Shown: piece by piece, positions 18,017-27,089 of the stretch
How the letters are laid out: each line of letters opens with the position of its first letter
Numbering within the stretch: the first letter of the stretch is position 1
Assembly: GCF_016702655.1 (NCBI RefSeq)
Contig: NZ_JADJDO010000040.1
Span: 124,001-188,000 of the forward strand
From: Ideonella sp.
Lineage (GTDB): Bacteria > Pseudomonadota > Gammaproteobacteria > Burkholderiales > Burkholderiaceae_C
Length of the DNA stretch: 64,000 nucleotides
Direction: 5' to 3'
Notes under the pieces: generated by a model
What the model saw: the letters and a program-made list of their open reading frames with translations, nothing else
Database searches by the model: none
What the model was told of the DNA's origin: nothing
Made by a program: the position numbers and the translations under genes

Positions 18017-20771
18017 TCAGGCGTCGCCGTGCAAGACGAATGCCGCCCAGGCGAAGGGCGGGGCACCTTGCGCAATGAAGCGGCGCTGGATCTCCCCCAG
18101 CGCGCGCGCCGGCGTCGCGCCGCTCGCGAGTTGGCGATGGAACGCCGCCATCCAGTTCGCCGTCGCGGCATCCTCGATCGCCCACAGTCCGCCGAGCACG
18201 CGGCGCGCGCCGGCGATCTGGAATGCCCGCGCGAGCCCCAGCGCCTCGTCGTCGCGGGCGGCGTCGGACAGCGCCGTCTCGCAACCGCTGAGGACGACGA
18301 GCTCGGCCGCCAGCGGCAGGCGCTCGGCATCGAGCGCGGTCAGCGTGCCGCCCTGCAAGTGCAGCGCCGAGAACAGCGGGCTGTCGGCGCGAAACTCCCC
18401 GTGGCAGGCCAGATGCAGCAGGTCAGCGCCTGCGGCCGCGCCGACCAGGGCCGCGCGGGTGGCGTCGGCCCCCGGTGCGAAGGATCGCCCCAGGCCAGCA
18501 GTGGCTCACTGCAGTTGCCTCTGCCGACGCGCCGGGCAGTCGCAGCGTGTCGGCGACCGCGACCACGTTCGCGATCGGTCGCGAGGGGCGCGAACGCAGG
18601 GCCGGCTCGACACTCGCTGCGAGCACGGTGTCCAGGCTTTCGACAAGATGGGAACGGCCGTCCCACAGAGCCGCAAACGGCATTGCCGCCAGCGCGCCGC
18701 AAGGCACGATCCGCACCGTCGTGACACCGCTCAACGTGGCCGCCAAGGGCTGCCAGACGAGGGCGTGCAGCCGCTCGAGGCAGCGGCGCGCGCGCTCGGC
18801 AAGCAAGCCCGCGTGGCGGCCAAGCCGCTCGCTGCCGATCTGCTGCGTCGCAAGCTGGCCGCGCCAATCGCGCAGCGCGGCCTGAACCGACGGCCATCGG
18901 GCGATGCGCCGGTGGAGCTGCACGCGCCCGTGCGCCAGCGTCACGGCGAAGAGTTCGTCGTCGAGCTCGGCGTAGGCGACGAGCGAGGTCTGCGATCCGA
19001 GGGTTTCACGCACCCTGCGGAGGTCGCTCATGGCGTCGATCGGGCCGGCCTGCGGCGCCGGCAAGTCCTGCGCGATCCGCGCGCGCCGATCGTGTTCGAG
19101 CAGCCATTGCTCGAGCTGCGATCGTTCCGCATGCAGGGTGGCCGGCAGGTCGTGCGCATCGCCGTCGCGAAGGAAGCGGTTGAGCCGTCGATAAAGCCAG
19201 TCGAGGCGCTCGCGCTTCGCGCGCACCGGTCCAGGCTCGGGTTCGCGCTCGCGCGCGACCGCGGCCAGGCCGAGCCGGTCGCGCAGGGTGCGCGCGCGGC
19301 GCCGTTCGACCGACACCAGGACAGCCTCGGCGGAGGCCTCGCCGGGCTCCGCGTCGTGCGCCTCGAGCGCAAGGCGCAGCAGTTCCTCGTAGGCACCCGC
19401 CCGCCGGTCGAGGTAAGCGCGCCTGAAATCGTCGCCGGGCAGACCGTGACGCGTTGCCTCGGCAAGCGCGACCGCCTGCTCGAAGGCATGGCGCGCCGCA
19501 TCGGGACGGCCGGTGCGGCGCAGCAACCGGCCACGGCCAAGCCAGGCCCGCTCGCACAGCGGCGACGCCGTCTCGGGCATCGCCAGCAGCGCATCGAAGC
19601 CGGCCTTCGCTTCGAGATCATTGCCCGCCGCGGCATCGGCCTCGGCCAGCGCGAGTTGCGCGTTCAGCAGCGGCAGGCCGATCGCGGCGAAGTGATCCCT
19701 GGCGGCGGTCGCCGCCGCGCGAGCCGCGTCGGCGGCGCCGGCAGCGAGCGACAGCTCGGAGCGCGCAAGCTGCGCTGCAGCCTGCCCCGCGGGACTGTCC
19801 ATCTCGGCGAACAGCCGATCGGCCTGCGCCAGCGCTTCGAGTGCCGGACCCAGCTCATTGCGCGCCGCCCGCAGGCGTGCCCGGTGCAGCCAGACCCAGG
19901 CCCGGGTCGCCGCTGCCTCATGCGCGTCGAGCCTGGCGAGGACGTCCGCGTACAGCGCGTCGGCCTCGGGCAGCAGGCGCAATTCGACGTAGGCGTCGGC
20001 AAGCGCCTTGTCGGCCTCGATCTGCAGCAGGGGCAGGCCGAGCCGCGCGAAGTCGCGCGACGCCTGCTCGAGCCCGGCGAGCGCCTCGCGGTAGCTTCCG
20101 CGCGCGAGCGCGATTTCGGCAATGGCCTGCACGACGGCCGACTCGATCACCGGCAACCGGTGCGTGCGCGCACGCGCGAGCGCGCGCCGGTAGAGCGCCT
20201 CGGCCTCCTGCGTGGCGCCGAGATAGGCCAGTGCGTCGGCTTGCCCGACGTCGGCGAGCACGGAATGCTCGCGGTCGCCGATGCGCGCGAACAGCGCGGC
20301 CGCCGCGCGGTAGTGACCCGCCGCATCGCGGTAGCGGTCGCGCTGCATGCACAGGCTGCCGGTATTGAGCATGACCTTGGCTGCCGAGCGCCGGTCGCCC
20401 TGCGCCAGCAGCGCACGGCGCGCCCCGGCGGCGCATTCGATGGCCGCGTCGAAGCGGCCGAGCAGCGCCAGCGCCATGATTCGCGGCACCCGTGTCTGCG
20501 CAGCATCGGCCGCGCATCCGATCGCGGCAAAGGTGTCGTGCGCCAGCTCGAGGCGCTCGAGGGCGCTCGAAAGCCTGGCCTCGACGAGATCGGCGATCGC
20601 GGCCGTCCACTGCGCCAGCGCGCGCACCTCCTCGCCTGCCGCGCCGTCGGGCGCCCCGGCCGCCAGGTCGCCCAGCGCCGCGGCGCAGCGCAGCACTTCG
20701 GCCGGGTCGGTGTGCCAGACGGCGTAGCAGCGCTCCTTGAGCGCGCGCGCGGCCGCCAGGCGGTCAGCCAT
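18017..20771 (-). CDS. TPR-CHAT protease, interrupted by a one-base frameshift
   Basis: The coding sequence runs from ATG 20771 and, if one base is removed from the C5 run at 18469-18473 (G5 on the coding strand), continues to 18017 as a 917-residue protein; its length is a multiple of three plus one, as expected for one inserted base. The first 550 residues are alanine-rich helical repeats of TPR type. The C-terminal CHAT domain is a caspase-like cysteine protease fold: its His is in HLACHGEF (codon 18401-18403) and its Cys in LSGCETAL (codon 18281-18283), both after the shift, so the unshifted product would lack them. The start overlaps the preceding small gene by eight bases. Function is probably regulated proteolysis in the cytoplasm. 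Confidence 0.88.
18469..18473 (-). other. Frameshift site in the TPR-CHAT gene
   Basis: Upstream frame ends ...PGAILRTG and then runs to a stop; the frame with ADATRAALVGAAAGADLLH begins at this point. Removing one base of the five-base homopolymer joins RTG to ADATRAALV, the expected CHAT sequence. It may be sequencing error, a real mutation or a slippage switch. Confidence 0.8.
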
Positions 20772-21276
20772 CCCGCACGTTTGCGCCGAGCTGCAACGCC
20801 GGCAACTCGATGCGCACCGACGCAAGGATCAGCACGACGCGAACCGTTCCAGGGGCAAGGCCGCTGCAGCGGAATGCCCCGAGTTCGTCGAGCGGCGTGA
20901 CCTGGGGCCGAGCATCGCCCTCGCGCCCGATCTCGACCTTCCCGGACGCGTCGGGTCCCAGCACCTGGCCTTCGATCGTCCATGCGCCATCGGCTGACGC
21001 CAGGCGCAAGTCGATGTCGTGGTCCGCGGCGGCAAACAGCAGTTGGCGCGAGTCCTTCGCCGGCGCGCCACGCAGCGCCGGCGCCGGCGAAACCCAGCTG
21101 TCGAAGCTCAGCACGGCAAGCACCCTGGCGAGCAGCGGCGCCGCCTGCGCGGGCAGCGGGCGCCAGATCGCCTCGGCTTGCAGCACGCGCCACTCGGGAG
21201 CGTCGGGGAGTTCGCGCAGCGCGCGGCGGCCGGCGTGGATCAGCGCCGCATCGTCTGCAGGGAGTTCGTCGGTCAT
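20764..21276 (-). CDS. Hypothetical protein between sigma factor and TPR-CHAT
   Basis: A 170-residue protein without signal peptide or membrane segment. The N-terminal 50 residues look helical and contain WRVLQAEAIWRPL; residues about 75-170 are beta-rich, with RQLLFAAADHDIDLRL, a short GxVLGPDASGKVEIG turn and PGTVRVVLILASVRIEL, which resembles carboxypeptidase-regulatory or anti-sigma C-terminal domains. It lies 89 bases after the sigma factor gene and overlaps the TPR-CHAT start by eight bases. By position it could be an anti-sigma factor, an adaptor or a substrate of the CHAT protease. This is inference; no catalytic motif is visible. Confidence 0.85.
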   Translation of the reverse strand: MTDELPADDAALIHAGRRALRELPDAPEWRVLQAEAIWRPLPAQAAPLLARVLAVLSFDSWVSPAPALRGAPAKDSRQLLFAAADHDIDLRLASADGAWTIEGQVLGPDASGKVEIGREGDARPQVTPLDELGAFRCSGLAPGTVRVVLILASVRIELPALQLGANVRDG

Positions 21277-21365
21277 CGTCGCGTCCTTACCCGGCCCAGG
21301 GGCCGAACACCAGACAGAGGGGCGAAAGCGCTGCCGGATACATCGTGAGATCGACTCCCGGCTCG

Positions 21366-21950
21366 TCAGGCCATCAGCGCGCGCAACTTGGCCAGGCAGC
21401 GCTGGCGCGTCGGCCCGAGGCTGCCGCTGGGAACGCCGAGTCGGTCGGCCAGCGCCGCATAGGGCAGCCGCTCATCGTCGGGGGCGAACAGCGCGAGCAG
21501 CAACTGCCGGCAGCGCTCGTCGAGGCGGTCGAGCGCGCTGCGAAGGCGATGATGCTGCTGGAGTTCGTCGAGCAAGGCCTCGGGCAGCGGGTCTTCGCTG
21601 GGCGGGTCCCATCCTGGGCTGGCCTCGTCACCATCGTTGTCGACGCTGCGCAGATCGTCGAGCGAGACATGGCGGCTCGCCTGGCGCAGTGCGAGCAAGG
21701 CTTCGCGCTTGGCCGTGGTCACGATCCAGGCGTGCAGGCGCTCGGGATCGCGGATGCGGGCCAGGTTCTCGTGCAGGCGCAGGAACACCGTCTGCAGCAC
21801 GTCGCCGGCGCTGTGCTCGTCGAGCCTGGCACGCCGGCCCACCGCGTAGACCAGACTCTGGTAGCGGCGCACGAGGGCGCGCCAGGCCGCAGCCTCGCCT
21901 GCAAGACAGCCCCGGACCAGCGCTGCATCGTCCTGGTCTTGCGGATTCAT
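21366..21950 (-). CDS. ECF-type RNA polymerase sigma factor
   Basis: This 194-residue sigma factor has region 2 at about residues 8-75 (RRYQSLVYAV, DVLQTVFLRLHENL) and region 4 at about 130-190 with YAALADRLGVPSGSLGPTRQRCLAKLR, the helix-turn-helix that reads the -35 element. There is no extra C-terminal domain. The ATG at 21950 begins the normal N-terminus. It is the first gene of the block with the small beta-rich protein, TPR-CHAT protease and subtilisin, and lies 61 bases after ilvD on the same strand, so some read-through from ilvD is possible. Its target promoters are unknown. Confidence 0.93.
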   Translation of the reverse strand: MNPQDQDDAALVRGCLAGEAAAWRALVRRYQSLVYAVGRRARLDEHSAGDVLQTVFLRLHENLARIRDPERLHAWIVTTAKREALLALRQASRHVSLDDLRSVDNDGDEASPGWDPPSEDPLPEALLDELQQHHRLRSALDRLDERCRQLLLALFAPDDERLPYAALADRLGVPSGSLGPTRQRCLAKLRALMA

Positions 21951-22011
21951 CGCGCTCGAAGCGCCGCCGGGGCGCATGCGGCGACGCGATGGCGAGCCGG
22001 CACGAGGTCGA

Positions 22012-23697
22012 TCAATCGAACCGGTCCAGCACCGCGCCCAGCGACGCGCTCGACGCGTTGAATGCGAACTTGGCCAGCACGCCGCGCTTGTAGCGCGGCT
22101 GCGGGACCTTCCACGCGGCACGACGGCGCGCGATCTCGGCCTCGTCGACGTTCAGCTGCAGCAGCAACCGGTGCGCGTCGATCGTGATCGAGTCGCCCTC
22201 CTCGACGAGGGCGATGTTGCCGCCCGCATAGGCCTCGGGCGCGACATGGCCGACGACCATGCCCCAGGTGCCGCCCGAGAAGCGCCCGTCGGTGATCAGG
22301 CCGACCGATTCGCCGAGCCCCTGGCCGATCAGCGCGCCGGTGGGCGCGAGCATCTCGGGCATGCCGGGCGCGCCCTTGGGGCCGAGGTAGCGCAGCACCA
22401 TCACGTCGCCGGCAACGATCTTCTTGGCCATGATCGCGGCGAGCGCCGACTGCTCGTCGTCGAAGACCCGCGCCGGGCCGGTGATGACGGGGTTCTTCAG
22501 GCCGGTGATCTTGGCCACGCAGCCCTCGGGCGAGAGGTTGCCCTTGAGGATCGCCAAGTGGCCGTGCGCGTACATCGGGTTCGCGATCGGCCGGATCACC
22601 TGCTGATCGGCGCGCAGCGCAGCGGGGATCGCGGCCAGGTTCTCGGCCACCGTCTTGCCGGTGATCGTGATGCAGTCGCCGTGCAGCAGGCCGGCTTCGA
22701 GCAACATCTTCATGACCTGCGGAATGCCGCCCGCCTGGTGCAGGTCGACGGCGAGGTACTGGCCCGAGGGCTTCAAGTCGCACAGCACCGGCACGCGCTG
22801 GCGCACGCGCTCGAAGTCGTCGATCGTCCACTCGACCCCGGCCGCGTGCGCGATGGCCAGGAAGTGCAGCACCGCATTCGTCGAGCCGCCGATGGCCATG
22901 ATCACCGCGACGGCGTTCTCGATGCTCTTGCGCGTGACGATGTCGCGCGGCTTCAGATCCGCCTTGACGGCCTCGACGAGCACGCGCGCCGCCTCAGCGG
23001 CGGCAGCGACGATCTCGTCGTGCGGGTTGGCCATCGTGCTCGACCAGGGCAGGCTCATGCCGAGCGCCTCGAAGGCCGAGCTCATCGTGTTGGCGGTGTA
23101 CATGCCGCCGCAGGAGCCCGTGCCGGGGATCGCGAGGCGCTCGATCTGGCAGAAGTCTGCTTCGCCCATGTTGCCGGCGCTGAACTGGCCCACCGCCTCG
23201 AAGACGCTGACGATGTTCAGGTCCTGGCCCTTGTAGCGCCCGGGCAGGATGGTGCCGCCATAGACGAAGATGCCGGGCACGTTGGCGCGCAGCATGCCCA
23301 TCATCGCGCCCGGCATGTTCTTGTCGCAGCCGCCGACGGTGACCACGCCGTCCATCCACTGGCCGCTCACGCAGGTCTCGATGCAGTCGGCGATCACCTC
23401 GCGCGAGACGAGGCTGTACTTCATGCCCTCGGTGCCCATCGCCATGCCGTCGCTGATCGTCGGCGTGCCGAAGATCTGCGCGTTGCCGCCCGCGGCCTCG
23501 ATGCCTTGCACCGCCGCGTCGGCGAGCCGCTGCAGGCCGGAGTTGCAGGGCGTGATCGTCGAGTGGCCGTTGGCGACGCCGATCATCGGCTTCTTGAAGT
23601 CACCCTCCTCGTAGCCGAGCGCGTAGTACATCGAGCGATTCGGCGCCCGGGCCACGCCCTCGGTGATGTTGGCCGAGCGGCGGTTGATCTTGCTCAT
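22012..23697 (-). CDS. ilvD: Dihydroxy-acid dehydratase
   Basis: IlvD removes water from 2,3-dihydroxyisovalerate and its ethyl homologue in isoleucine and valine synthesis. The protein has 561 residues, the normal length. Iron-sulfur ligands are visible as the cysteines of GGCDKNMPG near residue 122 and GSCGGMYTANTM near residue 197, and the motifs ITDGRFSGG and PEA lie near the C-terminus. The start MSKINRRSANITEG is the conserved N-terminus. The gene is divergent from lgt across repeat copy C. The sigma factor gene follows 61 bases downstream. Confidence 0.97.
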   Translation of the reverse strand: MSKINRRSANITEGVARAPNRSMYYALGYEEGDFKKPMIGVANGHSTITPCNSGLQRLADAAVQGIEAAGGNAQIFGTPTISDGMAMGTEGMKYSLVSREVIADCIETCVSGQWMDGVVTVGGCDKNMPGAMMGMLRANVPGIFVYGGTILPGRYKGQDLNIVSVFEAVGQFSAGNMGEADFCQIERLAIPGTGSCGGMYTANTMSSAFEALGMSLPWSSTMANPHDEIVAAAAEAARVLVEAVKADLKPRDIVTRKSIENAVAVIMAIGGSTNAVLHFLAIAHAAGVEWTIDDFERVRQRVPVLCDLKPSGQYLAVDLHQAGGIPQVMKMLLEAGLLHGDCITITGKTVAENLAAIPAALRADQQVIRPIANPMYAHGHLAILKGNLSPEGCVAKITGLKNPVITGPARVFDDEQSALAAIMAKKIVAGDVMVLRYLGPKGAPGMPEMLAPTGALIGQGLGESVGLITDGRFSGGTWGMVVGHVAPEAYAGGNIALVEEGDSITIDAHRLLLQLNVDEAEIARRRAAWKVPQPRYKRGVLAKFAFNASSASLGAVLDRFD

Positions 23698-23780
23698 GGA
23701 GGTAAGTCTCTGGATGATGAGTGCGCACGGTCCGTCCGCGCGAAGGAAAGACTATAGCCGTGCCGTAGCGCCTCGGCCGT

Positions 23781-23842
23781 CGCCGGGCCGTCCCAAGGCG
23801 GCCGAGATCCCCTCGGGGGGCGACGCCGCAGGCGTCTTGGGG
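23781..23842 (-). repeat. Intergenic repeat, copy C
   Basis: Read on the minus strand this element starts CCCCAAG, has the core CCCCCCGAGGGG and ends CTTGGGACGGCCCGGCG, matching the core and end of copies A and B. It lies in the divergent ilvD-lgt gap. It lacks the TGAGATGACGAC start of copies A and B. Confidence 0.65.
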
Positions 23843-23880
23843 CCGTATGATCCCCCGACCGATTCTGCCCACGCTCTCGC

Positions 23881-24708
23881 ATGCTGATCCACCCGCAGTT
23901 CGACGCCGTCGCCGTGCAGATCGGCCCGGTTGCGATCCACTGGTACGGCCTGACCTACCTGGTCGCGTTCGGCCTGTTCCTGTGGCTCGCGTCGCGCCGG
24001 GTGGGCCTGGCGCCGTTCGCGAAGGTCGGCTGGACGCGCCGCGAGGTGGAGGACATGCTGTTCTACGGCGTGCTCGGGGTCGTGGTCGGTGGCCGGCTGG
24101 GCTACGCCCTGTTCTACAAGCCCGGCTACTACGCGGAACACCCACTCGAGATCCTTGCGGTGTGGAAGGGCGGCATGTCCTTTCACGGCGGGATGCTCGG
24201 GGTGCTGGCGGCGATGGCCTTGTTCGCGCGCCGGCGCGGGCGCAGCTTCTTCGAAGTCACCGATCTGATCGCACCCTGCGTGCCGATCGGCCTCGCATCG
24301 GGGCGGGTCGGCAACTTCGTCAACGGCGAACTCTGGGGCCGTGCCGCCGACGCGAGCCTGCCCTGGGCGATGGTGTTCCCGCAGTCGGGCACGGCGACGC
24401 CGCGCCACCCGTCGCAGATCTACCAGTTCCTGCTCGAGGGGTTGCTGCTGTTCGCGCTGCTGTGGTGGTATGCGCGCCGGCCGGCGGCCTACATCGGCGC
24501 GCAGGGCAAGCCGGTCTGGGGCAAGGTGTCGGGCGCGTTCCTCGTCGGCTACGGCGTGCTGCGCTTCACGGCCGAATACTTTCGCGAGCCCGACAGCTTT
24601 CTCGGCCTGCTCGCACTCGGCCTGTCGATGGGGCAGTGGCTGTGCGTGCCGATGGTCATCGCCGGCGCGATGATCTGGGCCGCCGCCGAGCGGCGCCAGG
24701 TTCGATAG
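23881..24708 (+). CDS. lgt: Prolipoprotein diacylglyceryl transferase
   Basis: Lgt attaches diacylglycerol to the lipobox cysteine of prolipoproteins in the inner membrane. The protein has 275 residues with about seven hydrophobic segments and the signature GRVGNFVNGELWGR near residue 140, plus HGGMLG near 102. The N-terminus MLIHPQFDAVAVQIGPVAIHWYGL is typical. It is followed four bases later by dnaQ. The small lipoprotein at 25691 is one possible local substrate. Confidence 0.97.
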   Translation: MLIHPQFDAVAVQIGPVAIHWYGLTYLVAFGLFLWLASRRVGLAPFAKVGWTRREVEDMLFYGVLGVVVGGRLGYALFYKPGYYAEHPLEILAVWKGGMSFHGGMLGVLAAMALFARRRGRSFFEVTDLIAPCVPIGLASGRVGNFVNGELWGRAADASLPWAMVFPQSGTATPRHPSQIYQFLLEGLLLFALLWWYARRPAAYIGAQGKPVWGKVSGAFLVGYGVLRFTAEYFREPDSFLGLLALGLSMGQWLCVPMVIAGAMIWAAAERRQVR

Positions 24709-24712
24709 CCCC

Positions 24713-25417
24713 ATGCGGCAGATCTTCCTCGACACCGAAACCACGGGCCTTTCCCCTGACGCGGGCGACCGCGTGATCGAGGTCGGCTGCGTCGAGATGC
24801 TCAATCGCCGCCTCTCCGGCAACGACCTGCACTTCTACCTGAACCCGGAGCGACCGAGCAGCGAGGACGCAGCACGCATCCATGGCCTATCGGACGAATT
24901 CCTCGCCGACAAGCCGCTCTTCGCGAGCATCGCCGACGAACTGCTCGCCTACCTCGCCGGCGCCGAGATCGTGATCCACAACGCGGCCTTCGACCTCGGT
25001 TTCCTGAACGCCGAGCTGCGCCGCGTCGGCAAGGGCAGGGTCGAGGCCGCCGCGGCGCGCGTGACCGACAGCCTGCAGATGGCGCGCGAGATGTTCCCGG
25101 GCAAGTCGAATTCGCTCGACGCGCTGTGCAAGCGCCTCGAGGTCGACAACACCGGCCGCAGCCTGCACGGCGCGCTGCTCGACGCCGGGCTGCTGGCCGA
25201 GGTCTACATCCGCATGACGCGCGGCCAGGAGTCGCTCGTGATCGACGACCTGCACGGCAACGACGAGCGGACGAGCGTCGTGGCGGTGGATCTGGGCGCG
25301 TTTTCGCTCCCGGTCATCGCGCCCGACGCCGACGAGATCGCAGCCCACGAGGCAGTGCTCATGGCCCTCGACAAGGCCAGCGGCGGCAAGACGGTCTGGC
25401 GCAGGGCCATGGCATAA
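24713..25417 (+). CDS. dnaQ: DNA polymerase III epsilon subunit (proofreading exonuclease)
   Basis: The 3'-5' proofreading exonuclease of the replicative polymerase. The DEDDh motifs are seen as FLDTETTGL near residue 6, HNAAFDLGFLNAEL near 89 and HGALLDAGLLAEVY near 150. At 234 residues it has the usual length, with a C-terminal tail that binds the alpha subunit. The gene lies four bases after lgt and 38 bases before tRNA-Val. Confidence 0.95.
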   Translation: MRQIFLDTETTGLSPDAGDRVIEVGCVEMLNRRLSGNDLHFYLNPERPSSEDAARIHGLSDEFLADKPLFASIADELLAYLAGAEIVIHNAAFDLGFLNAELRRVGKGRVEAAAARVTDSLQMAREMFPGKSNSLDALCKRLEVDNTGRSLHGALLDAGLLAEVYIRMTRGQESLVIDDLHGNDERTSVVAVDLGAFSLPVIAPDADEIAAHEAVLMALDKASGGKTVWRRAMA

Positions 25418-25455
25418 TGCCGCGCTTCGCGAGAGCGCGCAGCGACGGCAATCCA

Positions 25456-25530
25456 GGGCGGTTAGCTCAGGGGTAGAGCACAGCATTCACACTGCTGGGG
25501 TCGCAGGTTCGAAGCCTGCACCGCCCACCA
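25456..25530 (+). tRNA. tRNA-Val (CAC)
   Basis: A full cloverleaf is visible: acceptor GGGCGGT with ACCGCCC, D arm GCTC/GAGC, anticodon stem CAGCA/TGCTG around the loop TTCACAC with anticodon CAC at 25488-25490, and T arm GCAGG/CCTGC around TTCGAAG. The CCA end is encoded. The 75-nt length is normal. Confidence 0.96.
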
Positions 25531-25539
25531 GACTAGACA

Positions 25540-25563
25540 GGCCCGCATCGCTGCGGGCCTTTT
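25540..25563 (+). terminator. Rho-independent terminator after tRNA-Val
   Basis: GGCCCGCA and TGCGGGCC form an eight-bp stem with a TCGC loop, followed directly by TTTT. It lies ten bases after the tRNA. Confidence 0.88.
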
Positions 25564-25690
25564 CACTTGGAAGTGCGAGAACTGGCCCCCGAAGCTGCTC
25601 CGCGCTGGGGCTTGCGCGGAGCACTCGCCAAGCCCGACCGCGTGGCCCGCGGCAGGCTGCGCAGCGGCACCTCATCACCCCGGAAATCTC

Positions 25691-25834
25691 ATGCACAAAC
25701 TCGCCTGCCTTGCACTCGTGTCCCTGCTGATCGGCTGCTCGGGAACGGTGCCGCAACGCAGCTCCGCCTGCATCCCAGGTGATCCGAGTGGCAGCTTGGC
25801 GTGCCAGGCCTTCACCTATGCAAAAGCGCCTTGA
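25691..25834 (+). CDS. Small putative lipoprotein
   Basis: A 47-residue reading frame begins MHKLACLALVSLLIGC, a short signal peptide whose lipobox LIGC would be processed at cysteine 16. The mature part would have about 32 residues, with two more cysteines (SSACIPG and SLACQAF) that could form a disulfide. I see no homologue by eye. It stands alone between the tRNA terminator and an ABC binding protein. The clean lipobox supports a real gene; the short length keeps confidence moderate. Confidence 0.6.
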   Translation: MHKLACLALVSLLIGCSGTVPQRSSACIPGDPSGSLACQAFTYAKAP

Positions 25835-25928
25835 GCCGAGGCGCGTCCGCGGGTGACTCCCCATGCGGCGGGGCACTGTGCTGGGATATGCTGCACGGCA
25901 CTTGCCCTGAACAGAAGGTGACCCCCGC

Positions 25929-27089
25929 ATGCACGCCATGATTCAACGAAGCTTTCTCGCCCTGGCCGCCAGCGCCGCGTTCTGCGCCGCCGCGCCGGCC
26001 CGCGCCGACCTGCACATCGGCGTGATCCTTTCGCTCACCGGCCCGGCCGCTTCGCTCGGCATCCCGGCCGAGAACTCGGTCAAGCTGTGGCCGGCGGAGA
26101 TTGGTGGGCAGAAGGTGAAGGTCACGGTCTTGAACGACAACTCAGACCCGACCCTCGCCGCCAAGAACGCGACCAAGCTGATCACCGAAGACAAGGTCGA
26201 TGTGATCGTCGGCCCGTCGATCACGCCGACCTCGCTGACGGTGGTGGAAGTGGTGGCGCAGAACAAGGTGCCGATGATCTCGTTGGCCGGTGGCGGCGCC
26301 ATCGTCCTGCCGCAGGATGGGCCGCGCAAGTGGGCGTTCAAGCTCTCGCCGACCGAGCCGATCTCGGTCAACATGGTGCTCGACCACATGCTGGCGAACA
26401 AGGCCAAGACGCTCGCGACCATCGGCCTGGCCAACAGCTACGGCGAGGGCTTCCTGAAGGCGACACAGGCAGCCGCGGCAGCCAGGGGCGTCACGATCGT
26501 CGCGACCGAGAAGTACGGCCAGGCCGACTCCAGCGTGACGGCGCAGATGCTCAAGATCACGTCGGCCAACCCGGACGCGGTGTACATCTTCAGCGCCGGC
26601 ACGCCGGGCGCGCTGCCGCAGATCGAACTCGCCAATCGCGGCTACAAGGGCCTCGTGTACCAGACACAGGGCGTGGCGAACGCCGACTTCCTGCGCGTCG
26701 GCGGCAAGTCGCTCGACGGTGCCTACATGACGGTCGCGCCGGTGCTGGTGGCCGAACAACTGCCTGACAGCAATGCCAGCAAGAAGGCGGCAATGACGTA
26801 CGTGAAGACCTACGAGGACAGGTACGGCGCCGGCACGCGTTCGTTGTTCGGCGCCACGGCCTGGTCGGCGATGACCTTGCTGAACCTGGCCGTGCCCTCG
26901 GCGGCCAAGTCGGCGCAGCCGGGCACGCCCGAGTTTCGCTCCGCGCTGCGCGACGCGCTGGAAGGGTTGAAGGAAACCGTAACACCGGAGGCCGTGCTCA
27001 GCATGAGCGCGACCGACCACAACGGTGTCGATGCACGCAGCCAGGTGATGGTGAAGATCGACGCCGGACAGTGGAAGCTCGTCAAGTGA
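25929..27089 (+). CDS. HAAT-family ABC substrate-binding protein (orphan)
   Basis: A periplasmic binding protein of 386 residues with a signal peptide ending APARAD and the ligand-fold segment GVILSLTGPAASLGIP. AAGGTG at 25915-25920 is a plausible ribosome site for the ATG at 25929; ATG 25938 is an alternative. No permease or ATPase is adjacent on this strand. It is clearly related to the binding protein at 41978-43132 (both have TGPAA.LGI after the signal), and these two flank the demethylation cluster. It is followed by a DUF3237 gene with a GTGA overlap. The substrate may be an aromatic or other organic acid. Confidence 0.92.
   Translation: MHAMIQRSFLALAASAAFCAAAPARADLHIGVILSLTGPAASLGIPAENSVKLWPAEIGGQKVKVTVLNDNSDPTLAAKNATKLITEDKVDVIVGPSITPTSLTVVEVVAQNKVPMISLAGGGAIVLPQDGPRKWAFKLSPTEPISVNMVLDHMLANKAKTLATIGLANSYGEGFLKATQAAAAARGVTIVATEKYGQADSSVTAQMLKITSANPDAVYIFSAGTPGALPQIELANRGYKGLVYQTQGVANADFLRVGGKSLDGAYMTVAPVLVAEQLPDSNASKKAAMTYVKTYEDRYGAGTRSLFGATAWSAMTLLNLAVPSAAKSAQPGTPEFRSALRDALEGLKETVTPEAVLSMSATDHNGVDARSQVMVKIDAGQWKLVK

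Noticed and set aside
18006..20900. A 964-codon open frame on the plus strand opposite the TPR-CHAT gene
   Set aside because: It is arginine/alanine/glycine-rich with no domain and mirrors the real gene; long antisense frames are expected where GC-rich DNA has few stops.
15954..21950. Type III-E CRISPR (Craspase) locus
   Set aside because: The TPR-CHAT plus sigma layout is similar, but there is no CRISPR array, no Cas7-11 and no other cas gene in the window.
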